Assembly (NCBI RefSeq): GCF_011303555.1
Contig: NZ_CP049868.1
Span: 4,278,001-4,342,000 of the forward strand
Source: Pedobacter sp. HDW13
Lineage (GTDB): Bacteria > Bacteroidota > Bacteroidia > Sphingobacteriales > Sphingobacteriaceae
Length of the DNA: 64,000 nucleotides
Reading direction: 5' to 3'
The notes beneath the pieces were generated by a model, which was given only the letters and a program-made list of their open reading frames with translations, was not told the origin of the DNA and ran no database searches. Below are positions 1-8,737 of the stretch, piece by piece. Position 1 is the first letter of the stretch. Each line of letters begins with the position of its first letter. The translations under genes and the position numbers were made by a program.

Positions 1-135
1 ATTTTTGGTGTAAGCATGGTGTAAGTAGTAATAGGTAAACAATGGTAAAATTAGGTAAATTATGAATGCTAAAAAAATTAGTAAAGTTTATTTTGATTAC
101 TTTTTTACCAGCTTTTATTTATGCTTTATTATAAC

Positions 136-143
136 TACTTTTG
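136..143 (+). promoter_or_regulatory. Predicted promoter -7 box of ferredoxin gene
   Basis: TACTTTTG matches the Bacteroidota housekeeping -7 consensus TAnnTTTG and lies 40 bp before the ferredoxin start. A convincing -33 TTG is not evident, so this is a moderate prediction. The 135 bases before it contain several short GGTAAA and GGTGTAAG repeats but no recognisable gene. Confidence 0.45.
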
Positions 144-183
144 CAGCGCAAAGGTAAACTAAGCAAAAGAATTAGACGAAAAC

Positions 184-534
184 ATGGCAATTAAAATAAC
201 AGATGAGTGTATAAATTGTGGGGCATGTGAACCAGAATGTCCAAATAACGCAATTTACGATGCCGGAACTGCATGGCGTTTTTCTGATGGTACCAATTTA
301 AACGGTATCATTGATTTTGGTAATCAACAAATCGAAGCTGATGCAACTCAAGAAGCAGTTTCAGACGAAGTATATTATATCGTATCTGATAAATGTACTG
401 AATGTAAAGGTTTTCATGATGAGCCTCAATGTGCGGCAGTATGTCCGGTTGATTGTTGCGTAGACGACGAAGATATCCGCGAAACAGAAGAAGAATTATT
501 GGCTAAGAAAGCCTGGTTACACCAGGAAGGTTAA
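184..534 (+). CDS. 4Fe-4S dicluster ferredoxin
   Basis: A 116-residue soluble electron carrier with two [4Fe-4S] sites. Cys9, Cys12, Cys15 and Cys19 followed by Pro form the first CxxCxxCxxxCP motif. The second cluster is Cys71, Cys74, Cys83 and Cys87 followed by Pro, with an 8-residue insertion between its second and third cysteines, typical of the 7Fe/8Fe-type ferredoxins common in Bacteroidota. The 50-residue insert between the clusters and the acidic C-terminus also fit that family. It is monocistronic: a promoter-like box lies upstream and a strong terminator follows. The redox partner cannot be told from the neighbourhood. Confidence 0.9.
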   Translation: MAIKITDECINCGACEPECPNNAIYDAGTAWRFSDGTNLNGIIDFGNQQIEADATQEAVSDEVYYIVSDKCTECKGFHDEPQCAAVCPVDCCVDDEDIRETEEELLAKKAWLHQEG

Positions 535-554
535 TAATTAAAAGATATTAATTT

Positions 555-587
555 AAAAAGTCTCGGTTATTAATCGAGACTTTTTTT
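555..587 (+). terminator. Rho-independent terminator after ferredoxin
   Basis: An 11-bp perfect stem (AAAAAGTCTCG at 555-565 with CGAGACTTTTT at 575-585) has a 9-nt loop and ends in a run of seven T. It lies 20 bp after the ferredoxin stop codon. Confidence 0.85.
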
Positions 588-697
588 GTGCCGGTTCTTA
601 AAATAACCAATTACCAATAAATCAATTTTCAAACTGTATAAAACACCAGGTTTAGACGAGCATAGTGTTTGATTATTGTGATTTGAATATTGGTTAT

Positions 698-1150
698 TTA
701 ATCCACCTCACATTTATTAGGGATAATCAAAACCGGACAAGCTGATTTCCTGGCCACGTGTTCGGCTACACTGCCCATCAAAAAATGGTACAATCCGGTT
801 CGGCCATAGGTTCCAATTACAATCAGGTCAGACCCCCACTCGTCTGACTGCTGGATAATGCCGTGTGCTGCGGTATCTACAATGCTTAAATAAGTTGTTT
901 TAATTTCCTTGCTATATTTTGCTTCCATTTCCTTGAGCAAAACATGACTGTTCTCTTCGCTATTGTCGTAGGTTTCTAAAAACACAGGTGCCAATGTTAA
1001 ATCAGGATTTACGTTGGCTGGGATAGGTTCGATAATATTAACCAATGCTACTTCTGCTCCAAATTTTTCTGCCATGTCGTAACCGGCTTTTGCCGCTTTT
1101 TCTGAGCAGGTGCTATTATCAACGGCAATTAATATTTTTTTAAAATTCAT
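698..1150 (-). CDS. Universal stress protein, UspA family
   Basis: A 150-residue single-domain cytoplasmic Usp. It begins with the family strand (KKILIAVDNS, residues 4-13) and ends with the ATP-binding signature: Gly113, Gly116 and Gly119 (GTYGRTG), then Gly126-Ser127, followed by the terminal strand CPVLIIP. This glycine pattern suggests an ATP-binding Usp rather than the UspA type that does not bind ATP. Family members act in stress survival, but the process here is unknown. The gene stands alone, convergent with the ferredoxin gene. Confidence 0.88.
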   Translation of the reverse strand: MNFKKILIAVDNSTCSEKAAKAGYDMAEKFGAEVALVNIIEPIPANVNPDLTLAPVFLETYDNSEENSHVLLKEMEAKYSKEIKTTYLSIVDTAAHGIIQQSDEWGSDLIVIGTYGRTGLYHFLMGSVAEHVARKSACPVLIIPNKCEVD

Positions 1151-1261
1151 AGCGTGTGTATTTAAAAGGTTATCATCATAAAAATAACAAATTTGCAGGC
1201 AAAATGTTAGGCAATGGATGTATTTTATTAGTTTTACTCTACTAATTTACAGGTACATTAA

Positions 1262-2047
1262 ATGGAAAACCAATACGGTATTTGCAGGGTTGCAGTAGCA
1301 CCTTTGCGGGCAGATGCATCAGATCGATCGGAAATTGTATCACAACTTTTATTTGGCGACCACGTCGAAATTCTTCAAAAGGAAGAACGTTGGTGGCTGG
1401 TTCAAAATGGATACGATGGTTATGAAGGTTGGATGGATTTCAGGCAACTAGCACCCGTTAGCCAGAACGAATTTGCAGAAATGCACGATTGCCATTTGCT
1501 GGCGCCTTTAAGCTTTAACAATACCCTTACCGCCGAGGATGGTAGTTTATACCACTTGTGCCCGGGTAGTAACCTTCCGTTTTTAAAGAACGAATTTTGC
1601 TACGTTGGCTCTGAGCGATATAAAATCGGCTTTGATGTGCACGATAATCATAAAACAGATTTTAAGGCTGATGTTACAGCTACAGCCAAATTTTTCCAGA
1701 ATATCCCGTATCTGTGGGGTGGACGAAATTTATTTGGTTTAGACTGTTCGGGTTTTACGCAATTGGTGTTTAAACTGCTGGGCATCAAATTAAACCGCGA
1801 TGCTTCGCAACAGGCCGAACAGGGTGAACTGGTGGGATTTTTGGCCGAATGTAAACCAGGCGATGTTGCTTTTTTTGATAACGATGAAGGCAAAATTACG
1901 CACGTGGGGATTATGTTAAGCCCGAACGAAATTATCCATGCCTCGGCGAAAGTCAAAATAGATCCGATTGATGACCAAGGGATTTTTAATAAAGAGCTAG
2001 GCAAATATTCACATAAACTCAGAATTATTAAACGGTTTGTGGAATAG
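1262..2047 (+). CDS. NlpC/P60 family peptidoglycan hydrolase with SH3-like domains
   Basis: A 261-residue C40-family cysteine peptidase, expected to cleave peptide stems of cell-wall muropeptides. Residues 1-65 look like a bacterial SH3 domain; a second SH3-like segment may follow at 75-125. The catalytic domain occupies about 135-260, with Cys162 in DCSGF, His214 in THVGI and His226 as the likely third residue. The order SH3-SH3-NlpC/P60 resembles the gamma-D-Glu-diaminopimelate endopeptidase (YkfC-like) type. No signal peptide is visible, which suits a cytoplasmic role in recycling imported murein peptides. It is not in an obvious operon. Confidence 0.85.
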   Translation: MENQYGICRVAVAPLRADASDRSEIVSQLLFGDHVEILQKEERWWLVQNGYDGYEGWMDFRQLAPVSQNEFAEMHDCHLLAPLSFNNTLTAEDGSLYHLCPGSNLPFLKNEFCYVGSERYKIGFDVHDNHKTDFKADVTATAKFFQNIPYLWGGRNLFGLDCSGFTQLVFKLLGIKLNRDASQQAEQGELVGFLAECKPGDVAFFDNDEGKITHVGIMLSPNEIIHASAKVKIDPIDDQGIFNKELGKYSHKLRIIKRFVE

Positions 2048-2105
2048 TGGCATGAAATGTATCTTATAGAAAAGATCATTTTTTGCCTTAATCGCGCTGA
2101 AAAAT

Positions 2106-2167
2106 CGTCATGCTGAATTTGTTTCAGCATCTCTAATCAGAGGCCCTGAAATGAATTCAGGGTGACA
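2106..2167. repeat. Interspersed double-hairpin repeat (copy R1)
   Basis: Two adjacent perfect hairpins (ATGCTGAA with TTCAGCAT, and CCCTGAA with TTCAGGG) lie between GTCA and TGAC ends. The element sits in the gap between convergent genes. Its design matches the small palindromic intergenic elements scattered in Pedobacter-type genomes, and it could also help terminate both neighbours. Related but non-identical elements occur at 28989-29057 and 32443-32470. Confidence 0.6.
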
Positions 2168-2188
2168 AGGACTCTGAATAAATGTAAA

Positions 2189-3085
2189 TTATTCCATCTC
2201 CCAAATCATCACCTGTTTATCATCACCGGTTGAGATGAGGTATTTGCCATCATTGCTCCAAACAATTTTATTGATGGAGTGGGTATGGCCAATTCCTGCT
2301 TTTTCGAGACTTAAAATTTTATACAATTTGAAATTTTCGGCATCCCATAGTTTAATACTCTTATCCTGGCTGCTAGTTGCAAAATAAGGCAGTGTAGGGT
2401 GAAAGGCAATATCGTAAACCGTGAACATGTGCGCCGGGATGGTTTGCAGCAATTCGTAATTGGGCAAACTCCATATTTTAAGCTGTGCATCGCGGCTTCC
2501 CGAAATTAGATACCTGTTTTCGGGATGATAAGCCAAAGCTGTTACCGGAAGTTTATGTCCTTCGAGGTTTTGTTTCAGGCTGTAATCGCTCAGGTTATAG
2601 ATTTTAATCAGATGGTCTTTACAGCCAAAGGCAATCTCCGTTTCATCCGGAGAGAGTGCAATGGTTCTTACGGTATCATAAGCCGCCTGGAAGCGGTAAA
2701 TCTCTTTAAAATCGGTTAAGGACCAAACCGCAACTGTTCCATCTTCGCCTGTGGTAATGAGTTCATTTTTGGATTGAACAGTTTTAATGTTGAAAATCGG
2801 TTTCAGATGTGCATTCACACGCACAACAACTTCCTGTTTGGTTAAATCGTAAATACTAAAAGCACCACTTCTTTCGCCAACAAATAACTGGTTGTTGTAA
2901 TAGTGCAGGTAATAAACAGAGCTTTGCACAGGCATTTTAACCCTAACAAAAGCCAGCTGAGCTAAAGACCATTCTACAATGCCTTTATCGTTACCGGCAC
3001 TAAAAAATATATCATCCTGATCGGAATGTGCGAGTGCATATACCGGGTTTTGGTGGCCTGGAAGGGTTTGTATGTGTTTGAGCAT
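2189..3085 (-). CDS. WD40 repeat protein
   Basis: A 298-residue protein made almost wholly of WD40 repeats of about 40 residues, six or seven of them. Examples are GHQNPVYALAHS near the N-terminus, GHKLPVTALAYHPENRYLISGSRDAQLKIWSL in the middle and the terminal ISTGDDKQVMIWEM. Such proteins fold as beta-propellers and act as interaction scaffolds. No signal peptide or extra catalytic domain is visible, so the partner is unknown. It lies downstream of the his operon on the same strand, 72 bp after hisIE, and might be read through from it. Confidence 0.85.
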   Translation of the reverse strand: MLKHIQTLPGHQNPVYALAHSDQDDIFFSAGNDKGIVEWSLAQLAFVRVKMPVQSSVYYLHYYNNQLFVGERSGAFSIYDLTKQEVVVRVNAHLKPIFNIKTVQSKNELITTGEDGTVAVWSLTDFKEIYRFQAAYDTVRTIALSPDETEIAFGCKDHLIKIYNLSDYSLKQNLEGHKLPVTALAYHPENRYLISGSRDAQLKIWSLPNYELLQTIPAHMFTVYDIAFHPTLPYFATSSQDKSIKLWDAENFKLYKILSLEKAGIGHTHSINKIVWSNDGKYLISTGDDKQVMIWEME

Positions 3086-3157
3086 GCGGATTTGGCTGGA
3101 AGGCTAGAGGGCGGGAAGCTTGAGGGATAGTTACCTTCAAGCTCCCTACCTTCTACC

Positions 3158-3760
3158 TTATTTATGTCTTTTCTCTAAATTCTTAGCAATATCCTGAATT
3201 GATAAGCCTTTTTCTTTTAGCAAGAACATCAGGTGGAAAAGCAGGTCTGATGCTTCGCCAATAAATTCTTCTTCACTTTCGGCAAGTGCAGCAATTACGG
3301 TTTCAACGCCTTCTTCGCCAACTTTCTGCGCAATTTTGTTCAAACCTTTACTGCGCATTTTGTTGATGTACGAACCTTCTACAGGATTTTCATATCTGTC
3401 GTTGATGATATTTTCCAATTCAAAAATGAAATTCTGATTGAAATCTGTTTTAAAGCAGCTGCGGCTACCAGTATGGCAGGTAGGGCCAACGGCATCAGCT
3501 TTAATCAGAATGGTATCATTGTCGCAATCAACAAAAAGCTCCTTTACATACAAAAAGTTATTGCTGGTTTCTCCTTTCGTCCAGAGGCGGTTTTTTGAGC
3601 GTGAAAAGAAGGTTACTTTGCCTTCGGCCTGGGTTTTTTCCAAGGCCTCAGCGTTCATGTAGCCCAGCATTAAAACCTCTAAGGTTTTATAATCCTGAAT
3701 GATTACAGGCAATAAACCTGCAGTTTTATCCCAATCAAGAGATGATGTATCGATGTTCAT
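3158..3760 (-). CDS. hisIE: Bifunctional phosphoribosyl-AMP cyclohydrolase / phosphoribosyl-ATP pyrophosphatase
   Basis: Steps 2 and 3 of histidine synthesis in one 200-residue polypeptide. The N-terminal HisI part (about 1-110) has the zinc/magnesium motif with an Asp-rich stretch (VDCDNDTILI) and CHTGSRSCF. The C-terminal HisE part (about 112-200) has the nucleotide pyrophosphohydrolase pattern KVGEEGVETVIAA followed by EASDLLFHLMFLL. This fusion is usual in Bacteroidota and enterobacteria. It is the last gene of the leftward his operon, about 60 bp after hisF. Confidence 0.97.
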   Translation of the reverse strand: MNIDTSSLDWDKTAGLLPVIIQDYKTLEVLMLGYMNAEALEKTQAEGKVTFFSRSKNRLWTKGETSNNFLYVKELFVDCDNDTILIKADAVGPTCHTGSRSCFKTDFNQNFIFELENIINDRYENPVEGSYINKMRSKGLNKIAQKVGEEGVETVIAALAESEEEFIGEASDLLFHLMFLLKEKGLSIQDIAKNLEKRHK

Positions 3761-3820
3761 TTTATTTCTTTATTTCGGAAAAACAGACTCATGACTATGG
3801 ACTGCTAACTCCGGACTAAT

Positions 3821-4576
3821 TTATATTCTTACCGGAATCTGGTTTCTGCTTAACTCGTGTTTTAAATCGGGTATCAAAATTTCGCCGTAGTGAAATACCG
3901 AGGCGGCCAAAGCAGCATCTACGTTTGCTTTTTGGAAAACTTCGGTAAAATGATCCATGTTACCAGCACCGCCCGAGGCGATAATCGGAATATTAATCAT
4001 TTGGTTTACCTTACTCAGCAATCCGCAATCAAAACCTGCCTTAGTACCATCATGATCCATAGAGGTTAACAGGATTTCTCCTGCACCTAAATCTTCGGCT
4101 TGTTTAATCCAGTTTTCGGTTTCCAGTTCAGTAATTAGCCTTCCACCATTCAGGTGCACCATGTTCTTCCCATCTACATGTTTGGTGTCAACGGCTAAAA
4201 CTACAAATTGAACGCCAAATGCTTTGGCCAGTTCTTTAATCAGTTTAGGGTTGCGAACAGCAGCCGAATTGATACTGATTTTATCGGCACCGGCGTTTAA
4301 AAGAGCTTCTGCGTCGGCAATTTCGGTTATTCCACCACCAATGGTAAAAGGGATGTTTAATTGCCTGGCAACCGATTTAACCATTTCGATCATCGTTTTG
4401 CGACGCTCGTGTGTAGCGGTAATATCCAGGAAAACCAGTTCGTCGGCACCTTGTTGTGCATATTGCGCCGCCAGCTCCACAGGGTCGCCTGCATCGCGTA
4501 AATCAACAAAGTTTACACCCTTTACCGTGCGGCCATCTTTAACGTCTAAACAAGGGATTATTCTTTTTGAAAGCAT
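3821..4576 (-). CDS. hisF: Imidazole glycerol phosphate synthase, cyclase subunit HisF
   Basis: This (beta/alpha)8-barrel cyclase uses ammonia from HisH to make imidazole glycerol phosphate and AICAR. The N-terminus MLSKRIIPCLDVKDGR is canonical and carries the catalytic Asp. The second catalytic Asp lies in LTSMDHDGTKAG, and the phosphate loops TIGGGI and ASGGAG are present. The reading frame could begin seven codons earlier (4597), but the family start is this Met, so 4576 is preferred. It follows the small membrane gene rather than directly following hisA. Confidence 0.96.
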   Translation of the reverse strand: MLSKRIIPCLDVKDGRTVKGVNFVDLRDAGDPVELAAQYAQQGADELVFLDITATHERRKTMIEMVKSVARQLNIPFTIGGGITEIADAEALLNAGADKISINSAAVRNPKLIKELAKAFGVQFVVLAVDTKHVDGKNMVHLNGGRLITELETENWIKQAEDLGAGEILLTSMDHDGTKAGFDCGLLSKVNQMINIPIIASGGAGNMDHFTEVFQKANVDAALAASVFHYGEILIPDLKHELSRNQIPVRI

Positions 4577-4619
4577 GTGTTTGTTTGGTTTCGTCATTGT
4601 ACATGTTATAGATAAAGAA

Positions 4620-4832
4620 TTAAGTTTTATCTACTTTGCGATCTGCAATGACTATTAATATTATAGCTAAAATGAAGGTTGGAATGCATAAGATAAAACT
4701 ATAAAATCCAGTTATGCTCATGAATTTTGTATAGTCACCTTTGTAAGTAAACATATGTATTCCCCAAATAAACATGCAAAAACTGGCTAATAGTAATAAT
4801 AAACTAGCAATTAGCATGTTTTTTGATTTCAT
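4620..4832 (-). CDS. Small two-helix membrane protein inside the his operon
   Basis: A 70-residue protein with two clear hydrophobic helices (about 5-27 and 40-62) and a basic tail; no known domain was recognised. It lies between hisA and hisF on the same strand, 7 bp after hisA, so it should be co-transcribed. No histidine enzyme has this form. It could be a passenger gene. Coding status is supported by the tight spacing and the coherent helix pattern, but not by a recognised family. Confidence 0.6.
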   Translation of the reverse strand: MKSKNMLIASLLLLLASFCMFIWGIHMFTYKGDYTKFMSITGFYSFILCIPTFILAIILIVIADRKVDKT

Positions 4833-4839
4833 TGCCCGC

Positions 4840-5589
4840 TTAGATTGAACTCAACGCCTTCAAATTCCATTCTTTAATCTCTTCGATGGTGATGCGGTTT
4901 TCGTAAATCGCTTTTCCAACCACGACACTCCTGATTGGGTATTTAGCCAATTCGTAAATATCATCCATTGAACTTACACCACCAGAAGCAATTAATTTAA
5001 TCATTGGCGAGTGTTCCAGTAGTTTTTCATATAAATCGATAGCTGCACCACCTAATTTTCCATCTTTGCTGATATCGGTACACAGGAAACGGAAGAAGCC
5101 CAGCGATAGGCATTTATCTACATAATCCATTAGTTTAATAGGCGAGCTTTCCATCCAGCCCGAGTATTTGATCACTTCGTCAAGCACATCGATTGCAATA
5201 ACAATACGGTTTGCGTAATCATCTTTTTTGGCGAAAGCTTCGCTTAATGAAGGAAGGAAATCAGGATTGGTAATGGCCTGAGTACCCACAATTACCCGGT
5301 GAATACCTGCATCAAGCAAATTGGTAACCTGCTCAATGGTACGGATTCCGCCGCCATACTGCACCCTCATTTCTGTTTTCTTAATGATCTCGAAAAGTGA
5401 CTTCTGGTTGCTGAAATCACCTTTTGCACCATTCAAGTCGATGATATGAATGAAATCTGTACCGTTCGAACGGTATTTTTCAATCATCTCGGCAATGGAA
5501 ACATCATATTCCGTTTTTTGGTTGTAATCACCTTCACGCAAACGAACAACCTTTCCGTCCAAAATATCAATAGCAGGTATTATATACAT
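4840..5589 (-). CDS. hisA: ProFAR isomerase HisA
   Basis: This 249-residue (beta/alpha)8 barrel isomerises ProFAR to PRFAR, step 4 of histidine synthesis. The first catalytic Asp lies in MYIIPAIDILDGKVVRL and the second in CTDISKDG. The phosphate-binding loops appear as YGGGIRT and ASGGVSS. It starts 1 bp after the hisH stop, which implies translational coupling. Confidence 0.96.
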   Translation of the reverse strand: MYIIPAIDILDGKVVRLREGDYNQKTEYDVSIAEMIEKYRSNGTDFIHIIDLNGAKGDFSNQKSLFEIIKKTEMRVQYGGGIRTIEQVTNLLDAGIHRVIVGTQAITNPDFLPSLSEAFAKKDDYANRIVIAIDVLDEVIKYSGWMESSPIKLMDYVDKCLSLGFFRFLCTDISKDGKLGGAAIDLYEKLLEHSPMIKLIASGGVSSMDDIYELAKYPIRSVVVGKAIYENRITIEEIKEWNLKALSSI

Positions 5590-5590
5590 T

Positions 5591-6184
5591 TTATAAGCTT
5601 AAGTTTGAAAAATTCTTTAATATTAATTCACCGGCTTTTCCCGATTTCTCCGGGTGGAACTGAACGCCGTAAAAATTATCTTTTTGTACTGCTGCCGAAA
5701 ACTTTAAACCATAATCAGCAGATGCAATGTCAAAAGTAGGGTTATATTCAATAAAGTACGAATGCACAAAGTAAAATTGTGTATTATCTTCAACACCTTC
5801 AAATAGCGAATTGTTTTTAGGGCTCACCGCATTCCATCCCATATGTGGGATTTTGATATTCAGCGCTTTATCAAATTTTTTGGTCTTTACCGGTACAATA
5901 TCTAAGAGTGCTGCATCGCCTTCTTCCGAATGTTCGGTAATCAGCTGCATGCCCACACAAATGCCCAACACCGGTTTGCTAAGCTTTTTAATCGCTTCAA
6001 CCAGCCCAGTGCCTTTTAGTTTTTCCATGGCAGCACCTGCATGGCCTACACCCGGGATGATGATGTGGCTATATTTTTCCAGGTCAGCTTCTGTATCAAC
6101 CATGCCATATTGCAGGTTTAAGCGATCTAAAGCTGCAGTTAGCGAGAAAATATTACCAGCCCCGTAATTTACTATTCCGATCAT
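5591..6184 (-). CDS. hisH: Imidazole glycerol phosphate synthase, glutamine amidotransferase subunit HisH
   Basis: A class I glutamine amidotransferase, about 197 residues, that supplies ammonia to HisF. It begins MIGIVNYGAGN, the family's usual N-terminus; a start four codons earlier (6196) is possible. The nucleophile Cys lies in LGICVGMQLI and the His-Glu pair in VQFHPEKSG. The 265 bp before it separate it from hisB and hold short repeats, an unusually long gap inside this operon. Confidence 0.95.
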   Translation of the reverse strand: MIGIVNYGAGNIFSLTAALDRLNLQYGMVDTEADLEKYSHIIIPGVGHAGAAMEKLKGTGLVEAIKKLSKPVLGICVGMQLITEHSEEGDAALLDIVPVKTKKFDKALNIKIPHMGWNAVSPKNNSLFEGVEDNTQFYFVHSYFIEYNPTFDIASADYGLKFSAAVQKDNFYGVQFHPEKSGKAGELILKNFSNLSL

Positions 6185-6449
6185 GTTTAGTATCAAGTGT
6201 TTAGTGTCAAATGTTTGGTGTCAGGTATCAAGACAAAATGTCTATCAAATCTGAACTGTTAAATTGCCTTTTATATCTTTAATCTTTATAAAATTTGAAA
6301 ATGAAAGCCAGTTTTTCAAGGATGCTGTAAGTCCCGCTATCGCTTATAGTCCTCGCTGCGCTATGCGCTATTCCGCTCTATCGGGTTTATTTAACAAAGT
6401 CAGTGTGTCAAAGCCCTCCACCTTCGAGCTTCCGACCTTCAGTTTTTAC
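6185..6449. repeat. Repeat-bearing gap between hisB and hisH (R4)
   Basis: This gap within the operon holds no credible gene. The hisH side has short degenerate repeats of a TCAAGTGT/TCAGGTATCAAG type (about 6185-6230). At 6333-6385 a GC-richer block is bounded by CCCG and CGGG and contains alternating GCTATCGC/GCGCTA words, resembling mobile intergenic repeats of related genomes. It could fold into an RNA structure that affects expression of the distal his genes. Confidence 0.45.
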
Positions 6450-7583
6450 CTATAAAAGGCCCTTTGTGCTTGGTAACACCATTTTTTCGGCATCGCGCTT
6501 TACCGCCATTTTAATGGCTTTGGCAAATGCTTTAAAAATCGCCTCAATCTTGTGGTGTTCATTATCACCTTCGGCTTTAATGTTCAGGTTACATTTTGCG
6601 GCATCGCTAAACGACTTAAAGAAATGATAAAACATTTCAGTTGGCATATCGCCCACTTTTTCGCGCTTAAACTCTGCATCCCAAACAATCCAGTTTCTTC
6701 CACCAAAATCGATAGCAACCTGTGCCAGGCAATCATCCATTGGTAAGCAAAAACCATAACGTTCAATTCCTAATTTATTGCCTAAACCTTTAGCAAAAGC
6801 CTCGCCCAGTGCAATTCCGGTGTCCTCGATGGTGTGGTGCTCGTCAATATGCAAATCGCCTTTGGTAATTACCTCCAAATCTACGCTTCCGTGCCTGGCA
6901 ATCTGATCAAGCATGTGGTCGAAAAAGTTCAGTCCTGTTTCAATTTTTGCTTTTCCGGTACCGTCTAAATCCAGGTTAATGGTGATGTCGGTTTCGTTGG
7001 TTTTGCGGATCTGGCTAATTTTTCGGCTTCCTGCTTTCAAAAGGTTATAGATATCTTCCCATTTCTTGGTTTCCAGAATAATCACATCCACCAAAGTTTC
7101 GTGTTTATCCAATGCTTCGGTAGAACCAAGTGCATCATTCTGATGGAGGAAAATTGCTTTGGCACCTAAATTTTTCGCCAAAACCACGTCATTTAAGCGG
7201 TCGCCAATTACGTATGAGTTTTTTAAATCGTAATCGCCGTTTAAATATTTAGTAAGCAAGGCAGTGCCAGGTTTACGGGTAGGGGCATTGTCTTTTGCAA
7301 AAGTGCGATCGATTACAATTTCGCTGAAATTAACACCTTCTCCAGCGAAAGTATCTAACATGAAATTGTGGATCGGCCAGAAATTTTCTTCCGGGTTTGA
7401 GGGAGTTCCCAGTCCATCCTGATTGGTTACCATTACCAGTTCGTAATCCATTTCGCTGGCAATTTTCGATAGGTAATATAACGAGCGTGGATAAAACTTT
7501 AGTTTGGCAAAACTGTCTACCTGTTCGTCATCTGGTTCGATGTTTAACGTACCATCGCGATCGATAAATAATACTTTTTTCAT
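6450..7583 (-). CDS. hisB: Bifunctional histidinol-phosphatase / imidazoleglycerol-phosphate dehydratase
   Basis: A 377-residue fusion catalysing steps 6 and 8. The N-terminal HAD phosphatase (about 1-170) has the DxD motif in FIDRDGTLN and GDRLNDVVLAKNLG as motif III. The C-terminal IGPD domain (about 185-377) has the metal motifs FFDHMLDQIARHG and DEHHTIEDTGIALGEA. This HAD-IGPD fusion is typical of enterobacteria and Bacteroidota. It follows the hisC remnant by about 20 bp. Confidence 0.96.
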   Translation of the reverse strand: MKKVLFIDRDGTLNIEPDDEQVDSFAKLKFYPRSLYYLSKIASEMDYELVMVTNQDGLGTPSNPEENFWPIHNFMLDTFAGEGVNFSEIVIDRTFAKDNAPTRKPGTALLTKYLNGDYDLKNSYVIGDRLNDVVLAKNLGAKAIFLHQNDALGSTEALDKHETLVDVIILETKKWEDIYNLLKAGSRKISQIRKTNETDITINLDLDGTGKAKIETGLNFFDHMLDQIARHGSVDLEVITKGDLHIDEHHTIEDTGIALGEAFAKGLGNKLGIERYGFCLPMDDCLAQVAIDFGGRNWIVWDAEFKREKVGDMPTEMFYHFFKSFSDAAKCNLNIKAEGDNEHHKIEAIFKAFAKAIKMAVKRDAEKMVLPSTKGLL

Positions 7584-7604
7584 TTGTATAATCTGTTTTT
7601 TCAG

Positions 7605-8644
7605 TTATAGGTTTTTTAATACGGTTAAGAGTTTATCATTCTCCTCTTTTGTGCCTACGGTTATGCGTAAACAACCTTCGCAAAGTGTCACTTTTGAACG
7701 GTCGCGCACAATGATTCCTTCTTCTACCAGATCATCATAAATTTTAACTGCATCGGTTACTTCTGCCAGCACAAAATTCGCATCAGATGGATAAACTTTG
7801 GTTACGATTTTGAGCTCATTTAAAGCGATAGATAAACGCTGTCTTTCGGCAACAGATTCTTTAATCCATTCGTTAACTTGAGCAATGTTTTTTAGCGCCT
7901 CAAAAGCTAAATCCTGAGTGGCCTGATTGATGTTATAAGGTGGCTTAATTTTGTTTAAAACATCGATCACTTTTGTTGATGAAAAGGCCATGCCTAAACG
8001 TAAAGCGGCAAGTCCCAGGCTTTCGAAAAAGTTTGCAAAATTACCAGGTTACCATATTCAGTTAACTCTTGTATAAATGTTTTTTGGCGGGCGTAATTGA
8101 TGTAAGCTTCATCTACCACTACGATGCCATTAAAGTTGGCTAAAATGGTTTCAATATCTTCACGGTTTATCGAATTTCCGGTAGGATTATTTGGCGAACA
8201 AATGAAAATTAATTTCGTGTTTTTATCAATTGTTTCTGCAATCTTTTCCATGTCTAACTGGAAGTTCGGAAGCAGACTAACTTTGCGGATTTCTACATCA
8301 TTTATATTCGCCGAAACTTCGTACATGCCGTAAGTTGGCGGCAAAATAATTACGTTGTCTTTGCCCGGATTACAGAAAGCACGAAACAATAAATCGATGG
8401 CTTCGTCGCTGCCGTTTCCTAAAAAAGTATTCTCTATGGGAACGCCTTTTATTTTGCTTATTGCATCTTTCAGATCCAGTTGTAACGGATCCGGATAACG
8501 GTTGTAATTGGCGGGTAAAGGCGAGCCATAACTGTTCTCGTTGGCATCTAAAAAAATCGATGCCTGGCCTTTAAATTCGTCCCTTGCAGTAGAGTAGGGG
8601 CGAAGGTTTTTTATATTTTCTCTTACTAAATCGTTGATGTCCAT
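7605..8644 (-). pseudogene. hisC: Histidinol-phosphate aminotransferase, interrupted by a one-base frameshift
   Basis: A PLP-dependent aminotransferase for step 7, split into two frames. The 5' part (8644-7994, 216 codons) runs from MDINDLVRENIKNLRPY to LQTFSKAW and then reads out of frame to a stop. The 3' part (to 7605) resumes in another frame. The break is at a C run at 8014-8016 (GGG in the gene). One additional G restores AWGLAALRLGMAF, which is the usual family sequence after the PLP lysine in FSKAW. No other lesion is visible in either half. A base-calling error in a homopolymer is the simplest explanation; a real mutation would make the strain a histidine auxotroph unless another aminotransferase substitutes. 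Confidence 0.9.
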
Positions 8645-8737
8645 TTTGGTGGTTTATTTTCCTTCGGTTTGATTACACAGATTGCTTGATTACACCGATA
8701 GTTTTGTTTTTTACTTAATATTTTCTGACTCCGGACT

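Noticed and set aside
1648..2130. 160-codon minus-strand frame over the NlpC/P60 gene
   Set aside because: It lies opposite a clear enzyme gene, has no family resemblance and starts in an intergenic repeat; it is an antisense shadow.
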